From Geoalkalibacter ferrihydriticus DSM 17813 (GTDB taxonomy: Bacteria; Desulfobacterota; Desulfuromonadia; Desulfuromonadales; Geoalkalibacteraceae): DNA of 64,000 nt. A program made the translations under genes and the position numbers. Location: positions 1 to 64,000 of the forward strand of contig NZ_JWJD01000008.1 of NCBI RefSeq assembly GCF_000820505.1, read 5' to 3'. This document shows, in pieces, positions 23,201 through 32,742 of this stretch. The notes under the pieces were generated by a model. The model saw only the letters and a program-made list of their open reading frames with translations, made no database searches and had not been told where the DNA came from. How positions within the stretch are numbered: position 1 is the stretch's first letter; every line of letters starts with the position of its first letter.

Positions 23201-23544
23201 ACCGATTGAAAATCATTGCCGCGGCAGTATTGGCTTTTTTACTGCTGATCGTGATCGTGCAGAACATCGAGCCGGTGGAAATAGACCTGCTGTTTGTCTC
23301 CTTTGAACTTTCCCTGGCGGGTTTGCTGTTCATCGCCTTGGGCGCGGGATTCGTACTCGGCGCGCTGGTGGTTTGGCTTTCTAGAAAGAAAGGGCCCACC
23401 AAAGACAAAAAGGCTAAAACCAAAAAGGAGAAAAAGCCGGAAGAAAAATCCGGCGAACCAAACAGCGCAGAGGCCAGGGACCAGGTGGAGCCCGGGTTCG
23501 AGGCCACGGCGCCCAATGCGGCGGTTAGGGACGAAAAGCCTTAA
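23197..23544 (+). CDS. LapA-domain membrane protein
   Basis: A 115-residue protein with two transmembrane helices (about 6-22 and 38-60), the pair QNIEPVEIDLLFVSFELSLAGLLFIALGAGFVLGALVVWL that defines the LapA (lipopolysaccharide assembly protein A) domain. A highly charged Lys/Glu-rich cytoplasmic tail follows. In E. coli LapA and LapB tune LpxC turnover; no LapB partner is visible here. The start overlaps the HIT gene as ATGA. The 3' end overlaps the convergent M16 gene by 20 bases. Confidence 0.85.
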   Translation: MNRLKIIAAAVLAFLLLIVIVQNIEPVEIDLLFVSFELSLAGLLFIALGAGFVLGALVVWLSRKKGPTKDKKAKTKKEKKPEEKSGEPNSAEARDQVEPGFEATAPNAAVRDEKP

Positions 23545-24859
23545 GCCGGCGCGTCACTCTGCGGCTGACCTCATCGCGCCAAGGGCCAACCACGGCCAGA
23601 CACAGAGATTCGCGACGAAAAATCTGGCGGGCCATTTGTTGCAGCAATTCTGCTGTGATGCCGGCAATTTCGCGGCGCTCCCGGTCCAGGGTGCGCAGAT
23701 TTCCGACGGCTTCGCCCCACCCGTAGCGCGCGGCCAATTCCTCGGTGAAATCACAGCTGAATTCGAGTTCATAAAGAAATGCGCGCACCACTGCCGCCAA
23801 TTCCTCTTCGGGAACGGGGGTGGTGCATAGCTCTTCGAGCAGACGCAGCACCTCATCCAGAGCTTGTTCCAGATTCTCCGGCGCCAAGGACAAATCGATG
23901 GCCAAAGCGCCGGTTTCCGCGGTCTGCATGAGTTGGGCTTCGACGCCGTAGGTCAGGCCCAACTCTTCGCGCAAGCGCAGCATCAAGCGCGCGCTTCCCC
24001 CACCGGACAACACCCGCCGCAACACGCGCAGTGCCAGGCTGCGTTCATCCTGGCGCCCCGGCCCGCGAAACGCCAATTGCAGCGACACCTGCGAGCCGCT
24101 GTCGCGCACCCAACGGCTGTGTGGTCCGGGGCTTTCCGTCGGCTCGTTGAAAACCTGGGCCGCGGGTGCCGGCGAACCCTGCCAGGACCCGAAGTGTTTG
24201 CTTACGGCAGCGACGAAAGCGCCGTGTTCGACGCGCCCGGCAGCCACCGCCACCAGATTGTGGGGAGTGTAGTATTGCGTCCAGTGCCGTTCGAGATCCT
24301 CCAGACGCATAGCCTCGATGGTCTGGCGACTGCCGATGGGCGGTCGGCCGAGAGGATGATCGGGCCACAGGAGCCGCGCGCCCAGGGTGTCAGGGTTGAT
24401 TTCCTCGCCCTGTTCGTTGAGATCTTCCAGTGCTTCTTCAAGAATCACGCGCCGCTCGGTTTCCAGATCGCGCAGCAGCGGATAGCGCAGCATGGCGGCG
24501 AACAGCTTGGTGGCCTGGTCGAGATGGGCGGGGTGCAGCCGCGAATGATAGCAGGTGGTCTCGATGTCCGTGGCGGCGTTGACGTAGCCGCCGATGGCCT
24601 CGAAGGCGCGCTCCAGATCGGGGCCGGTGGGATAATCGCGGTTGCCGCGAAACAGCATGTGTTCAAGAAAATGGGAGACCCCGGCCACCTCAGACGCTTC
24701 GTGGCGGCTGCCGACATTGAAAAAAAACATCATCTCGGCGGCGTGCAGATGGGGCATGGGCACGGTGATCACGCGCAGACCGTTGGCCAGGGTGTCTTGG
24801 AAAAATTCAGGCATGAGGGGTAACTGCTCGTGAGGGGATTCAGATTTCTTCGAGATCAT
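23525..24859 (-). CDS. M16-family zinc metalloprotease (processing-peptidase-like)
   Basis: About 444 residues from the ATG at 24859 (MISKKSESPHEQ), preceded by GGAGAAG and overlapping the DUF2270 gene by 20 bases; a start at 24814 (MPEFFQDTLANG) is possible but has no Shine-Dalgarno. The inverted zinc motif H-x2-E-H is HFLEH at 63-67, with the third ligand Glu in ETERRVILEEALED near 141. The C-terminal half includes the M16_C domain. Two-domain, single-zinc architecture like mitochondrial processing peptidase beta or YmxG. Last gene of the long hem operon. Confidence 0.9.
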   Translation of the reverse strand: MISKKSESPHEQLPLMPEFFQDTLANGLRVITVPMPHLHAAEMMFFFNVGSRHEASEVAGVSHFLEHMLFRGNRDYPTGPDLERAFEAIGGYVNAATDIETTCYHSRLHPAHLDQATKLFAAMLRYPLLRDLETERRVILEEALEDLNEQGEEINPDTLGARLLWPDHPLGRPPIGSRQTIEAMRLEDLERHWTQYYTPHNLVAVAAGRVEHGAFVAAVSKHFGSWQGSPAPAAQVFNEPTESPGPHSRWVRDSGSQVSLQLAFRGPGRQDERSLALRVLRRVLSGGGSARLMLRLREELGLTYGVEAQLMQTAETGALAIDLSLAPENLEQALDEVLRLLEELCTTPVPEEELAAVVRAFLYELEFSCDFTEELAARYGWGEAVGNLRTLDRERREIAGITAELLQQMARQIFRRESLCLAVVGPWRDEVSRRVTRRLKAFRP

Positions 24860-25547
24860 TTCGCTTTTTCTTCTCCGCCTGCTGTGAGCCGAAGAACACA
24901 TCGCGCCCGCCGCGCTTACGTCGGCCGATGACGAGAAACACCAGAAGGTGCAGGAAAAACACCAGGATAAATAACAAAACGCACCAACCCGGGATCATGC
25001 CCAGGCGCGCCTGGCTCAAGTACTGCTGCCAGTTCTCGGCACCGACCGGATGTAGCTTGATCTTGAACAGCCAACCGGCGATGAGCACCAGAAACAGGTA
25101 GATGTAGTTGGAGTAGATGCGCCGCCCCAAGGCGTAGATACGCGGCATCTTGTATTGCGGGTAGCGCAGATCCGAGGCCAATTCAGCCAGCCAGTAGGAC
25201 CCCTCCTCCAGCTGCAGGCGGCTGTTGAGCACACCATAGATGAAGTTCTGGTTGAGCAGCCGCACCCGGTATTCGTAGGCGTCGTAGAAGCGGTAGCGGC
25301 GCGCCTCGACGAAGAGCAGGATATAGGCGATGGCGATGCCGAAGAGGAAAAACGCGTGGGTGATCTCCGGATGCGAAAAGCCGAAGCCAAGAAACGCCGC
25401 CGTGGTTCCCACCGCCCAGTTGGTGGTGCGGTCGAGCCGGGTGCGCCAGGCCAGACTGCGCGTCACCTCGGCCCGATAGTAATGCACCAGGGCGGTAATG
25501 GTTTCGCCACGGCTGAGCTTTTCGCCGTCTTTGGACTCGAGCGCCAT
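24840..25547 (-). CDS. DUF2270 integral membrane protein
   Basis: A 235-residue protein with four predicted transmembrane helices in two pairs: about 42-62 and 65-82 (TNWAVGTTAAFLGFGF, HAFFLFGIAIAYILLFVEARRYRFYDAYEYRVRLLNQN), then about 150-165 and 190-215. It ends in a basic tail (GRRKRGGRD, EKKKRNDLEEI). The RYRFYDAYEYRVRLLNQNF stretch is typical of DUF2270. Function unknown. It lies 8 bases after hemB in the hem operon and overlaps the M16 gene. Confidence 0.85.
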   Translation of the reverse strand: MALESKDGEKLSRGETITALVHYYRAEVTRSLAWRTRLDRTTNWAVGTTAAFLGFGFSHPEITHAFFLFGIAIAYILLFVEARRYRFYDAYEYRVRLLNQNFIYGVLNSRLQLEEGSYWLAELASDLRYPQYKMPRIYALGRRIYSNYIYLFLVLIAGWLFKIKLHPVGAENWQQYLSQARLGMIPGWCVLLFILVFFLHLLVFLVIGRRKRGGRDVFFGSQQAEKKKRNDLEEI

Positions 25548-25555
25548 GCCCGGAT

Positions 25556-26542
25556 TTACCCTGTCGCCCGCGCCCTGAGCAACTGCGCGGCTTCCTTGGC
25601 GTGATAGGTGATGATCAGGTCGGCGCCGGCGCGCTTCATGCCCACCAGGGTTTCAATCACCACCCGATCATGATCGACCCAGCCGAGCTTGGCGGCAGCC
25701 TTGATCATGGAATACTCGCCTGACACGTTGTAGGCCACCAGCGGCAAGTCAAAGCGCTCGCGCAGATCGCGCAGAATGTCGAGATAGGCAAGGGCCGGCT
25801 TGACCATGAGAAAATCCGCGCATTCCTGTACATCCAGGGTCGCCTCGCGCAGGGCTTCGCGGCGATTGGCGGGATCCATCTGGTAGGAGCGCCGATCGCC
25901 GAACTGCGGGGTGGAGTCGGCCGCATCGCGGAAGGGTCCGTAGTAGGCGCTGGCGTATTTGACCGCGTAGCTCATGATGGGGATGTGGCTGAAGCCGTTG
26001 GCGTCGAGGATCTCGCGGATGGCCGCCACGCGCCCGTCCATCATGTCCGAGGGCGCCACCATGTCGGCTCCGGCGCGTGCATGGGAGAGGGCTTCGGCGG
26101 CGAGCAACTGCAAGGTGGCGTCGTTGTCCACGTCGCCGTCCTTGATCACCCCGCAGTGGCCGTGGTCGGTGTATTCGCACAGACATACATCGGTAATCAC
26201 CGTCAGTTCGGGTACCGTTTCTTTAATGGCGCGAATGGTTTCCTGGATAATGCCGGTGTCGCTGTAGGCGTCCTGGCCCACGGCATCCTTGGCTTCAGGA
26301 ATACCGAAGAGGATGACCGCCGGGATGCCCAAGTCGTGTACCTCGCGCGCCTCGGCGACGATATGCTCGATGGACTGCTGATAAATACCCGGCATGGAGG
26401 GGATCTCCTTGCGGATGTCTTTGCCGAAGGCGCTGAACATGGGATAGATCAGATCGTCGACGCGCAGATGGGTTTCACGCACCATGCGGCGTAGGCTGTC
26501 ATTGCGGCGCAAGCGCCGGGCGCGATATTCGGGAAAGAACAT
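25556..26542 (-). CDS. hemB: Delta-aminolevulinic acid dehydratase (porphobilinogen synthase)
   Basis: A 328-residue TIM-barrel enzyme that condenses two 5-aminolevulinate molecules to porphobilinogen. The Schiff-base lysines are K195 in [15 protein letters not shown] and K248 in [12 protein letters not shown]. The metal site [13 protein letters not shown] (C120, C122, C130) is the cysteine type, so a zinc enzyme is predicted and not the Asp-rich magnesium type. AAGGAG precedes the ATG by about 7 bases. Follows cobA-hemD in the heme/siroheme operon. Confidence 0.97.
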   Translation of the reverse strand: MFFPEYRARRLRRNDSLRRMVRETHLRVDDLIYPMFSAFGKDIRKEIPSMPGIYQQSIEHIVAEAREVHDLGIPAVILFGIPEAKDAVGQDAYSDTGIIQETIRAIKETVPELTVITDVCLCEYTDHGHCGVIKDGDVDNDATLQLLAAEALSHARAGADMVAPSDMMDGRVAAIREILDANGFSHIPIMSYAVKYASAYYGPFRDAADSTPQFGDRRSYQMDPANRREALREATLDVQECADFLMVKPALAYLDILRDLRERFDLPLVAYNVSGEYSMIKAAAKLGWVDHDRVVIETLVGMKRAGADLIITYHAKEAAQLLRARATG

Positions 26543-26592
26543 GCTGGGCTCCTTGTCAAGGTAGTTCGTTGTCCGTAGTCAGTTGTCGTCGG

Positions 26593-28137
26593 TCAATCGT
26601 CCCCGGCATGGAACGGTTGGTGCCGGAAATATTCAACCACGGCTGCCGCAAGATCGTCCAGAGTAGAACTCGCCGGTTGGATATGTACATCCAGGCCGAG
26701 TTTTTGCGCGGTCTTCGTCGTGGGTGGGCCGATGGATGCGACCGCCACACCGCGCGGCAGCTGCGGAGCGTCCTTGCCGACCATTTTAACAAAATTTTGC
26801 ACGGTCGATGAAGCGGTGAAGACGACTGCATCCAGGGTACGCTCTGCGAACAGGCGACGCAACTCGTCCCCCCCGTGCTCCGGCATGACGGTGCGATAGA
26901 GAACCGGTGCGTCAACTTCGGCGCCCAGGGCCCGCAGGTCGCGCGGGATGAGATCGCGCGCGAGTTCGGCATGAGGATAGAGGATGCGTTTGCCCTTCAC
27001 GCCGAGGCCGCGCAGCAACTCCACCACACCTTCGGCCTGATAGGTGTTGGGCACCAGATCCGCGCGGATGCCGTGTGCGGCCAGGGCGGCGGCCGTTTTG
27101 GGACCGACGGCGACCACCCGGACCCCGGCCAGAGCACGCAGATCACGATTCGTCGCGCGCAGGCGGTCGAAAAAGAATTCGACCGCATTGGTCGAGGTCA
27201 GGATCAGAAAATCGGTGTCCGGTAAGCGCATCAGACCCTCGTCCACCGCCGCCCAATCCAACGGCGCTACGGTGGCGATGGTCGGCACGGAGACGACCTC
27301 CGCACCCAGGCCTTCGAGCATCTGCTGAAAGGCGCCGGCCTGCCCGGCGCTGCGCGTTATCAGAAGCCGTCGCCCGAACAATGGGCGCTCCTCGAACCAG
27401 GCCAGATGGGAGCGCAGGGCCACGACCTCGCCGACAATGATCACCGCCGGCGGTTTGAATCCCTGCTTGCGCACCTTGGCGACGATATCTTCCAAAGTCC
27501 CCGTCAGGGTGCGTTGGCACGGGGTGGTGGCCCAGCGAACGATGGCCACCGGCGTTTCGGGCGGGCGGCCGTGACGCACCAGTTCGCGGGTCAGAAGCTC
27601 AAGGTTGGCCATGCCCATGTAAAAGACCAGGGTACCGACGCCGGTGGCCAGCTTCTCCCAATCCAGGCGCGACATCTTCTTCTCGGGGTTTTCGTGCCCC
27701 GTGACCAGCCCGAGGCTGGTGGTGTAGTCGCGATGCGTTAAAGGAATGCCGGCATAGGCTGCGGCGGCAAAAGCCGCGGTGACGCCCGGCACGACCTCGA
27801 AGGCGATACCCTGCCCGCGCAGATGCAGGGCTTCTTCGCCACCGCGCCCGAACACATAGGGGTCGCCGCCTTTGAGCCGCACCACCGTCTTGCCCTGTCG
27901 GGCATGCTCGGCGAGCAGGAGGTTGATTTCTTCCTGGGGGCGATGATGAAGACCGCGCGTCTTGCCCACGTAAATCCGCTCGGCCTCGGGCGGCGCTTCG
28001 GCGAGCAGACGCGGATTGGCGAGATAATCGTACACTACCACGTCGGCGCGACGTAGACAGTCGCGCCCCTTGACGGTAATCAGGCCGGGGTCACCGGGAC
28101 CGGCGCCCACAAGATAGACCACTCCCGTTTTTGTCAT
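26593..28137 (-). CDS. cobA-hemD: Fused uroporphyrinogen-III C-methyltransferase / uroporphyrinogen-III synthase
   Basis: A 514-residue fusion. Residues 1-250 are the SAM-dependent methyltransferase CobA/SUMT (VYLVGAGPGDPGLITVKG, VVRLKGGDPYVFGRGGEEA, VPGVTAAFAAAAYAGIPLTHR). Residues 255-514 are HemD (GRRLLITRSAGQAGAFQQMLEGLGA, FLILTSTNAVEFFF, VFTASSTVQNFV). HemD closes the tetrapyrrole ring and CobA diverts the product to precorrin-2 for siroheme, cobalamin or heme d1. The fusion is usual in clostridia and Desulfuromonadales. It lies between hemC and hemB. Confidence 0.96.
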   Translation of the reverse strand: MTKTGVVYLVGAGPGDPGLITVKGRDCLRRADVVVYDYLANPRLLAEAPPEAERIYVGKTRGLHHRPQEEINLLLAEHARQGKTVVRLKGGDPYVFGRGGEEALHLRGQGIAFEVVPGVTAAFAAAAYAGIPLTHRDYTTSLGLVTGHENPEKKMSRLDWEKLATGVGTLVFYMGMANLELLTRELVRHGRPPETPVAIVRWATTPCQRTLTGTLEDIVAKVRKQGFKPPAVIIVGEVVALRSHLAWFEERPLFGRRLLITRSAGQAGAFQQMLEGLGAEVVSVPTIATVAPLDWAAVDEGLMRLPDTDFLILTSTNAVEFFFDRLRATNRDLRALAGVRVVAVGPKTAAALAAHGIRADLVPNTYQAEGVVELLRGLGVKGKRILYPHAELARDLIPRDLRALGAEVDAPVLYRTVMPEHGGDELRRLFAERTLDAVVFTASSTVQNFVKMVGKDAPQLPRGVAVASIGPPTTKTAQKLGLDVHIQPASSTLDDLAAAVVEYFRHQPFHAGDD

Positions 28138-28150
28138 GCCGTCAAACCAC

Positions 28151-28178
28151 GTAAGGGCGCAGCATGCCGCGCCCCTAC
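28151..28178. repeat. REP-like palindromic hairpin between cobA-hemD and hemC
   Basis: GTAAGGGCGC and GCGCCCCTAC form a stem with one mismatch around AGCATGCC. The same GGGCGCAGCATGC core recurs at 29204-29226 and, diverged, at 29257-29277, so this is a repeated palindrome in the hem operon. It might act on mRNA stability or attenuate the operon. Confidence 0.65.
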
Positions 28179-28213
28179 CGGAATTTCAATCCTATCGTTT
28201 CGTCTTGTACGCT

Positions 28214-29176
28214 TCACACGTCTTCGCGGTCGCGGTTGAAGGTTTCGTGCTGGTAGACCTCGTTGAGAATCTTGTCGGCGCCCATGACCAGCAGATCCTC
28301 GGCGAGAGACACGCCCAGGGCTTGCGCCTCGGCCACCGGCCCGCTGAGGGTTTTCTTGAGAAATTGGCGGCCGTCGACACTCGCCACCAGGCCGGTCAAA
28401 CGCACCTGATCGCCGCTCACCGTACCGTAGGCGGCAATGGGCACCTGGCAGCCGCCTTCGAGGTGGCGCAGCAGGGCGCGCTCGGCGGTGACGGCATAGG
28501 CGGTTTCGGAGTGGTTGAAAAAATCAATGAGTGCATTGATTTCCGCATCGTCCACCCGGCTCTCCAGACCCAGGGCGCCTTGGCCGATGGCGGGCAGCAT
28601 GACCTCGGGCGCGAGATATTCGCTGATCCGAGCGGCAAAACCCAGACGCTTCATGCCGGCCGACGCCAGCACCACGCCGTCGAGATCTTCTTCGGTCAGC
28701 TTGCGCAGGCGCGTCTCGACATTCCCGCGGATATCGAGCATGTGCAGATCAGGCCGCTCGTGCAACATCTGTGATTTGCGCCGCAAGGAGGAAGTGCCGA
28801 TGCGCGCGCCCTGAGGCAGTTCGCGCCAGGTTGCGACTCCCGGGCGCAACACCAAAATGTCGCGCGGATCCTCGCGCTCGGTGATGCAACGCAGGGCCAG
28901 TCCCTCGGGAAACACCGTGGGAACATCCTTCATGGAATGCACGGCGATGTCCACTTCATCGCGCAGCATAGCTTCCTCGATCTCTTTGACGAACAAGCCC
29001 TTTCCGCCAACCATGGCCAGGGGCACATCGAGAATCCGGTCGCCCTGGGTCTTGATCTTGGTCAGGGTCACCTCGAGGTCGGGATATCTTTGTTCCAGAC
29101 AGCTTTTGACCCAGTTGGCCTGCCACAGGGCCAGTTGGCTGGCGCGGGTTCCGATCCGCAGAGTTTTTCTACTCAT
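28214..29176 (-). CDS. hemC: Hydroxymethylbilane synthase (porphobilinogen deaminase)
   Basis: A 320-residue enzyme joining four porphobilinogens into hydroxymethylbilane. Visible hallmarks: IGTRASQLALWQA at the start, catalytic Asp84 in HSMKDVPT, the cofactor-contact segment GTSSLRRKSQ, and Cys243 in EGGCQVPIAAYG, which carries the dipyrromethane cofactor. It is slightly longer than E. coli HemC because of a C-terminal tail. Part of the hem operon, with palindromic repeats on both sides. Confidence 0.97.
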   Translation of the reverse strand: MSRKTLRIGTRASQLALWQANWVKSCLEQRYPDLEVTLTKIKTQGDRILDVPLAMVGGKGLFVKEIEEAMLRDEVDIAVHSMKDVPTVFPEGLALRCITEREDPRDILVLRPGVATWRELPQGARIGTSSLRRKSQMLHERPDLHMLDIRGNVETRLRKLTEEDLDGVVLASAGMKRLGFAARISEYLAPEVMLPAIGQGALGLESRVDDAEINALIDFFNHSETAYAVTAERALLRHLEGGCQVPIAAYGTVSGDQVRLTGLVASVDGRQFLKKTLSGPVAEAQALGVSLAEDLLVMGADKILNEVYQHETFNRDREDV

Positions 29177-29203
29177 CGCTGATTTCGCTCCTGATTAAAG
29201 AGG

Positions 29204-29277
29204 TAGGGGCGCAGCATGCTGCACCCATTATATGGATTCGACAAAATGCCACGACCGGGCGCAGCGTGCTGCGCGCC
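29204..29277. repeat. Two palindromic repeats between hemC and hemA
   Basis: GTAGGGGCGCAGCATGCTGC (29204-29222) and GCGCAGCGTGCTGCGC (29259-29274, a perfect palindrome) share the core of the element at 28151-28178. They occupy nearly the whole hemA-hemC gap on an otherwise tightly packed operon. Confidence 0.65.
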
Positions 29278-30590
29278 TAAGGGTCGCTGTGTTTTTTGCA
29301 GGACGCCGGGTGTTCCTCGCCGTCAACCGGCGGCAGATTGAACAGAGTGCGCAGCGCCTCCACGTAATTGTCGCCGGACGGATCGCTCTGGCCGTTTTTG
29401 AGAACGGTGATCGGTTGGTGCAGGGCCTTGTTGATGATGGCTTGCGCCATGGCCTCGATGGCTTTGCGCTGCTTGCCGTTGAGATCCTTGAGATTGGTAA
29501 AGGTCTTATCGAGTTCGGCGCGACGGATCTCGTCGAAGTGAGTGCGCAGCGCAACAATGGTCGGCACCACGTCAAGCCCCGCCATCCACTGATGAAACTG
29601 GCCGATTTCCTCCTCGACGATGGCTTCGGCCTTTTTCGCCTCTTTGTGGCGCTCCTTGAGATTGGACTGCACCACCCCCTGCAGATCATCGACATCATAG
29701 AGATAGCAGTTGTCCACCTCGTTGACCTTGGGATCGATATCGCGAGGCACGGCGATATCGATGAAGAACATGGGCTTGTGGCGGCGCTGCCTGATCACCT
29801 CTTCGACCTGGCGCTGGTGCAGGATGTAATTAGGCGCGCCTGTGGAGGTGAGTACGATGTCGACCCGGTGCAGGTTGTCGGCATAATTTTCAAACAGAAT
29901 CGGCTTACCGTTGAATTCCTTGGCAAGCTTTACCGCGCGCTCATAAGTGCGGTTGGTCACCAGCACTTGAGCAACGCCGTTGGCCACGAAATGGCGGGCG
30001 GCCAGTTCGCACATTTCCCCGGCACCGATGAGCAGCACGGTTTTGTCGGTGAGGGTATCGAAGATTTTACGCGCCAACTCCACGGCGGCAAAAGACACTG
30101 ACACCGCATTGCTCGCAATCTGGGTTTCGGTGCGCACCCGCTTGGCAACGGAAAAAGCCTTGTGCAGAAAGCGGTTGAGGATCACCCCGGAGGTCTTATA
30201 ATCGCAGGCGTAGCCATAGGCGGTCTTGATCTGACCGAGAATTTGCGGCTCGCCAATGACCATGGAGTCAAGGCTGGAGGCCACGCGAAACACATGGCGA
30301 ATGGCGTCGAGACCACACAGATCGTAGAGGTGAGGCGCGAGCTCATCGAGAGTGAGCCCGTGATAGTCGGCAAGAAAGCGCCTAAGTCGCGCGATGGCCG
30401 CATCCACGTCGCGGCTGGTGACATATAGCTCTACCCGGTTGCAGGTGGAGACGATCACCCCCTCGGTCACCATCGGCAGCTCCACCAATTGCCGCAGGGG
30501 CTTCTCCATGGCAGTCGGCGCGAAGGCGACCTTTTCGCGGATTTCAACGGGGGCGGTCTTGTGGCTGAGCCCCACAACGATGATATTCAT
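29277..30590 (-). CDS. hemA: Glutamyl-tRNA reductase
   Basis: A 437-residue enzyme reducing Glu-tRNA(Glu) to glutamate-1-semialdehyde with NADPH, the committed step of the C5 route to heme. The N-terminal catalytic domain has [13 protein letters not shown] and the nucleophile C50 in STCNRVELY. The NADPH domain has [19 protein letters not shown]-terminal helical dimerisation domain follows. It lies 42 bases after ccsA and is the usual control point of heme synthesis. Its hydrophilic C-terminal tail runs into the palindromic repeat. Confidence 0.97.
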   Translation of the reverse strand: MNIIVVGLSHKTAPVEIREKVAFAPTAMEKPLRQLVELPMVTEGVIVSTCNRVELYVTSRDVDAAIARLRRFLADYHGLTLDELAPHLYDLCGLDAIRHVFRVASSLDSMVIGEPQILGQIKTAYGYACDYKTSGVILNRFLHKAFSVAKRVRTETQIASNAVSVSFAAVELARKIFDTLTDKTVLLIGAGEMCELAARHFVANGVAQVLVTNRTYERAVKLAKEFNGKPILFENYADNLHRVDIVLTSTGAPNYILHQRQVEEVIRQRRHKPMFFIDIAVPRDIDPKVNEVDNCYLYDVDDLQGVVQSNLKERHKEAKKAEAIVEEEIGQFHQWMAGLDVVPTIVALRTHFDEIRRAELDKTFTNLKDLNGKQRKAIEAMAQAIINKALHQPITVLKNGQSDPSGDNYVEALRTLFNLPPVDGEEHPASCKKHSDP

Positions 30591-30632
30591 GCAATCGACT
30601 CGAGTTCGGCGGAAAGATAAGAAGGTCTGCGT

Positions 30633-31454
30633 CTATTTAAAACGATGCTCGGTGGGGAGCAGGAAATTGACCCCCAGGTAGCTGAACAGCAGACAGAGAA
30701 ACCCGATGATGGAAAATATCGCGGCGCGCCGCCCGCGCCAGCCCGCCGTCATGCGGCCATGCAGCAGCGCCGCATAAATGAACCACACGATCAGACTCCA
30801 GGTTTCCTTGGGATCCCAGCGCCAATATCCGCCCCAGGCCGCGTTGGCCCAGACCGCTCCGGAAATAATGCCCATGGTCATCAAGGGAAAGCCGAACGTC
30901 AGGCACTTATAATTGATGTCATCCAGCTTGCTCAGCGACGGCAGGCGATAGAAAAGTCCGGAGAGCTTCTTGTTTTTGAGCATGCGCTCTTGCAGCAGAT
31001 ACATGACGCTCACGGCAAAGGCCATGGTAAACATGGCGTTACCGAGAAATGCCAACATGACATGCACCGGAAACCACCAACTCTGCAAAACCGGATCGAT
31101 CTCGCCGACGCGGGTAAAAGTGGCCCCGCCGAAAAACATCAGAACCAGAGCCAGGGGCGTAATGAAAGCGCCGATCACCGCCAGGCGATAACGCGTGTCG
31201 AAGACCAAAAAGGTGCCCACCAGCGTCCAGGCGGAGAACGAAAGGGACTCATGCAGATTGGTCACCGGGGTGTGCCCGGCTTCGACAAACCGCACGACAA
31301 GCACCGCGCAATGCATGGCAAAACCGCACACCAGAACCCAGCGCGCGGCCTTTCCCAGGTTGGCGCGCCGGAAAATGATATCGGCGAGATAGAGGATGGT
31401 CGCTCCCAGATAAATGAGCAGGGCCATTTTAAAAAGGAGGATGTTGACGCTCAT
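30633..31454 (-). CDS. Cytochrome c assembly protein CcsA/HemX-like (WWD family)
   Basis: A 273-residue integral membrane protein with about eight transmembrane helices. The heme-handling tryptophan-rich motif is WGGYWRWDPKETWSLIVW; conserved histidines occur in GHTPVTNLHESL, WWFPVHVMLAF and YAALLHGR. Members export or hold heme for System II cytochrome c synthesis, and the hemA-linked copy is often called HemX. It overlaps the siroheme gene by 4 bases (ATGA) and precedes hemA. A second WWD protein lies at 39412-40287, next to resB. Confidence 0.92.
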   Translation of the reverse strand: MSVNILLFKMALLIYLGATILYLADIIFRRANLGKAARWVLVCGFAMHCAVLVVRFVEAGHTPVTNLHESLSFSAWTLVGTFLVFDTRYRLAVIGAFITPLALVLMFFGGATFTRVGEIDPVLQSWWFPVHVMLAFLGNAMFTMAFAVSVMYLLQERMLKNKKLSGLFYRLPSLSKLDDINYKCLTFGFPLMTMGIISGAVWANAAWGGYWRWDPKETWSLIVWFIYAALLHGRMTAGWRGRRAAIFSIIGFLCLLFSYLGVNFLLPTEHRFK

Positions 31455-32116
31455 TTAAGCCCTTTCGGCAGAGAGATCCCCAGGCACTCAAGGGTGACAT
31501 TTTTCCCCGCAACCTGTTGCAACAACTGCTCAACGGCGGCAGAATCTCCGGCCGCCACCAGAGCGGCCAGACCACCGCTCAACAGTTCAGGCAAAACATT
31601 GTGATTGTAGGAGGTTGCTTCATCCCCTGTCAACCGCTTTTGGCGCAGGGCCGCGGCCAGTTCAAGGACCGTCGCCCACTCCGGTCCAAACTCCAGGGAC
31701 AGCAGATCACGCACCGCCGCTGCCAGCGCCGGACTGCGGCCGCCGGTATAAACTGCCAGGGTCAGATCGCCGCGACGCGCCAGGGCCGGCAGATGAAAGT
31801 CGCTGCCCTGCGGATCATCGACCGCCTGCGCCAAGGCCCCGGCGGCACGGGCATCCTCGACAATGCACCGATTCAGGCCGGCATCGGCAGTTGCCGCAAA
31901 CACCAGGAGCGCACCGGCGACATCCTCGACACCATAGGGTCGCGCCACGACTTCCACCCCCTCAAGCCCACCCAGGGCCTGCTGCCGTGCATCAACCACC
32001 CGCACCCGGGCTCCAGCCGCTCTCAAGCCCTGCACCTTGCGCCGCCCCACGGCACCAGCGCCGATCACCACGCACAGCCGGTCCACGAGAGAGAGCGCCA
32101 TCGGATAATCCGCCAC
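31451..32116 (-). CDS. Precorrin-2 dehydrogenase / siroheme synthase N-terminal type
   Basis: A 221-residue protein with a Rossmann NAD site CVVIGAGAVGRRKVQGL (about 15-31), then LLVFAATADAGLNR and VYTGGRSPALAAAVRD, as in Met8p and the N-terminal part of CysG. It oxidises precorrin-2 to sirohydrochlorin and may insert iron. The methyltransferase that makes precorrin-2 is encoded four genes further on as cobA-hemD, so siroheme is the likely product. The C-terminal 60 residues (after ATSYNHNVLPEL) are less typical. Confidence 0.88.
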   Translation of the reverse strand: MADYPMALSLVDRLCVVIGAGAVGRRKVQGLRAAGARVRVVDARQQALGGLEGVEVVARPYGVEDVAGALLVFAATADAGLNRCIVEDARAAGALAQAVDDPQGSDFHLPALARRGDLTLAVYTGGRSPALAAAVRDLLSLEFGPEWATVLELAAALRQKRLTGDEATSYNHNVLPELLSGGLAALVAAGDSAAVEQLLQQVAGKNVTLECLGISLPKGLK

Positions 32117-32125
32117 GAGTTTGCC

Positions 32126-32704
32126 TCAGAGCCCGAAGAGCTCCGCCTCCACCAGCTCACAGGTGAGGCGCCCGCAGAACAGCGCGGCTTCGAGCGCGCA
32201 GGCCAGGGATTCGGTTTCAAGAACAAAAAAATGGTCGGGGCGCTCGCCGAAATACTCCTCTTCACGCCCGTGAAAAAAGACCGCCACCCGGTTGCCGTTC
32301 TGCCGCGCCAGGGCCAGGGCCTCTTCCACCGCCTCGTCGCGTGGCACTCCACACAGCGCTGTCACCACATCGCCGCGCCGCCCCAGGGCGCGCAGTTGCC
32401 GGGAAAAGTACTGACCGGCCTGCTCTTCACGGGCCAGGGCCAACGCCAACAGCGGATCATGACTCAGGGAAACGACCGGCAGCTGTGGACGGTCCAGCGA
32501 CAGCCGAAAATTGAACAGGCTCGCCACCAGATCGGCAATGGCGGCAAACTGGCCGCTGCCGAGAAGAAACAGGCGCCCGCCCTCATGGAAGGTCTCAACC
32601 AGCGCTTGCGCCAACTGCTCAAGCTCAGCGCCCTGCTTGCCGAGAAAGCCTTCGAGCAAATCCGTGTGCTGCTGCAATGATTGGGTGATGCGTTCCTGGC
32701 TCAT
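32126..32704 (-). CDS. SIS-domain sugar-phosphate binding protein (GmhA/DiaA-like)
   Basis: A 192-residue single SIS domain with the phosphosugar-binding stretch GGRLFLLGSGQFAAIADLVASLF and a second half GDVVTALCGVPRDEAVEEAL. The usual SIS triplet ExS is not obvious. It resembles phosphoheptose isomerase and DiaA in length, but its substrate cannot be read from sequence. AGAGG lies 6 bases before the ATG. It is the first gene of the hem operon, whose strong promoter lies about 30 bases upstream. Confidence 0.75.
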   Translation of the reverse strand: MSQERITQSLQQHTDLLEGFLGKQGAELEQLAQALVETFHEGGRLFLLGSGQFAAIADLVASLFNFRLSLDRPQLPVVSLSHDPLLALALAREEQAGQYFSRQLRALGRRGDVVTALCGVPRDEAVEEALALARQNGNRVAVFFHGREEEYFGERPDHFFVLETESLACALEAALFCGRLTCELVEAELFGL

Positions 32705-32742
32705 TGAATACCTCTCGCCGGTTTATCGAAACCCCGGAGGGG

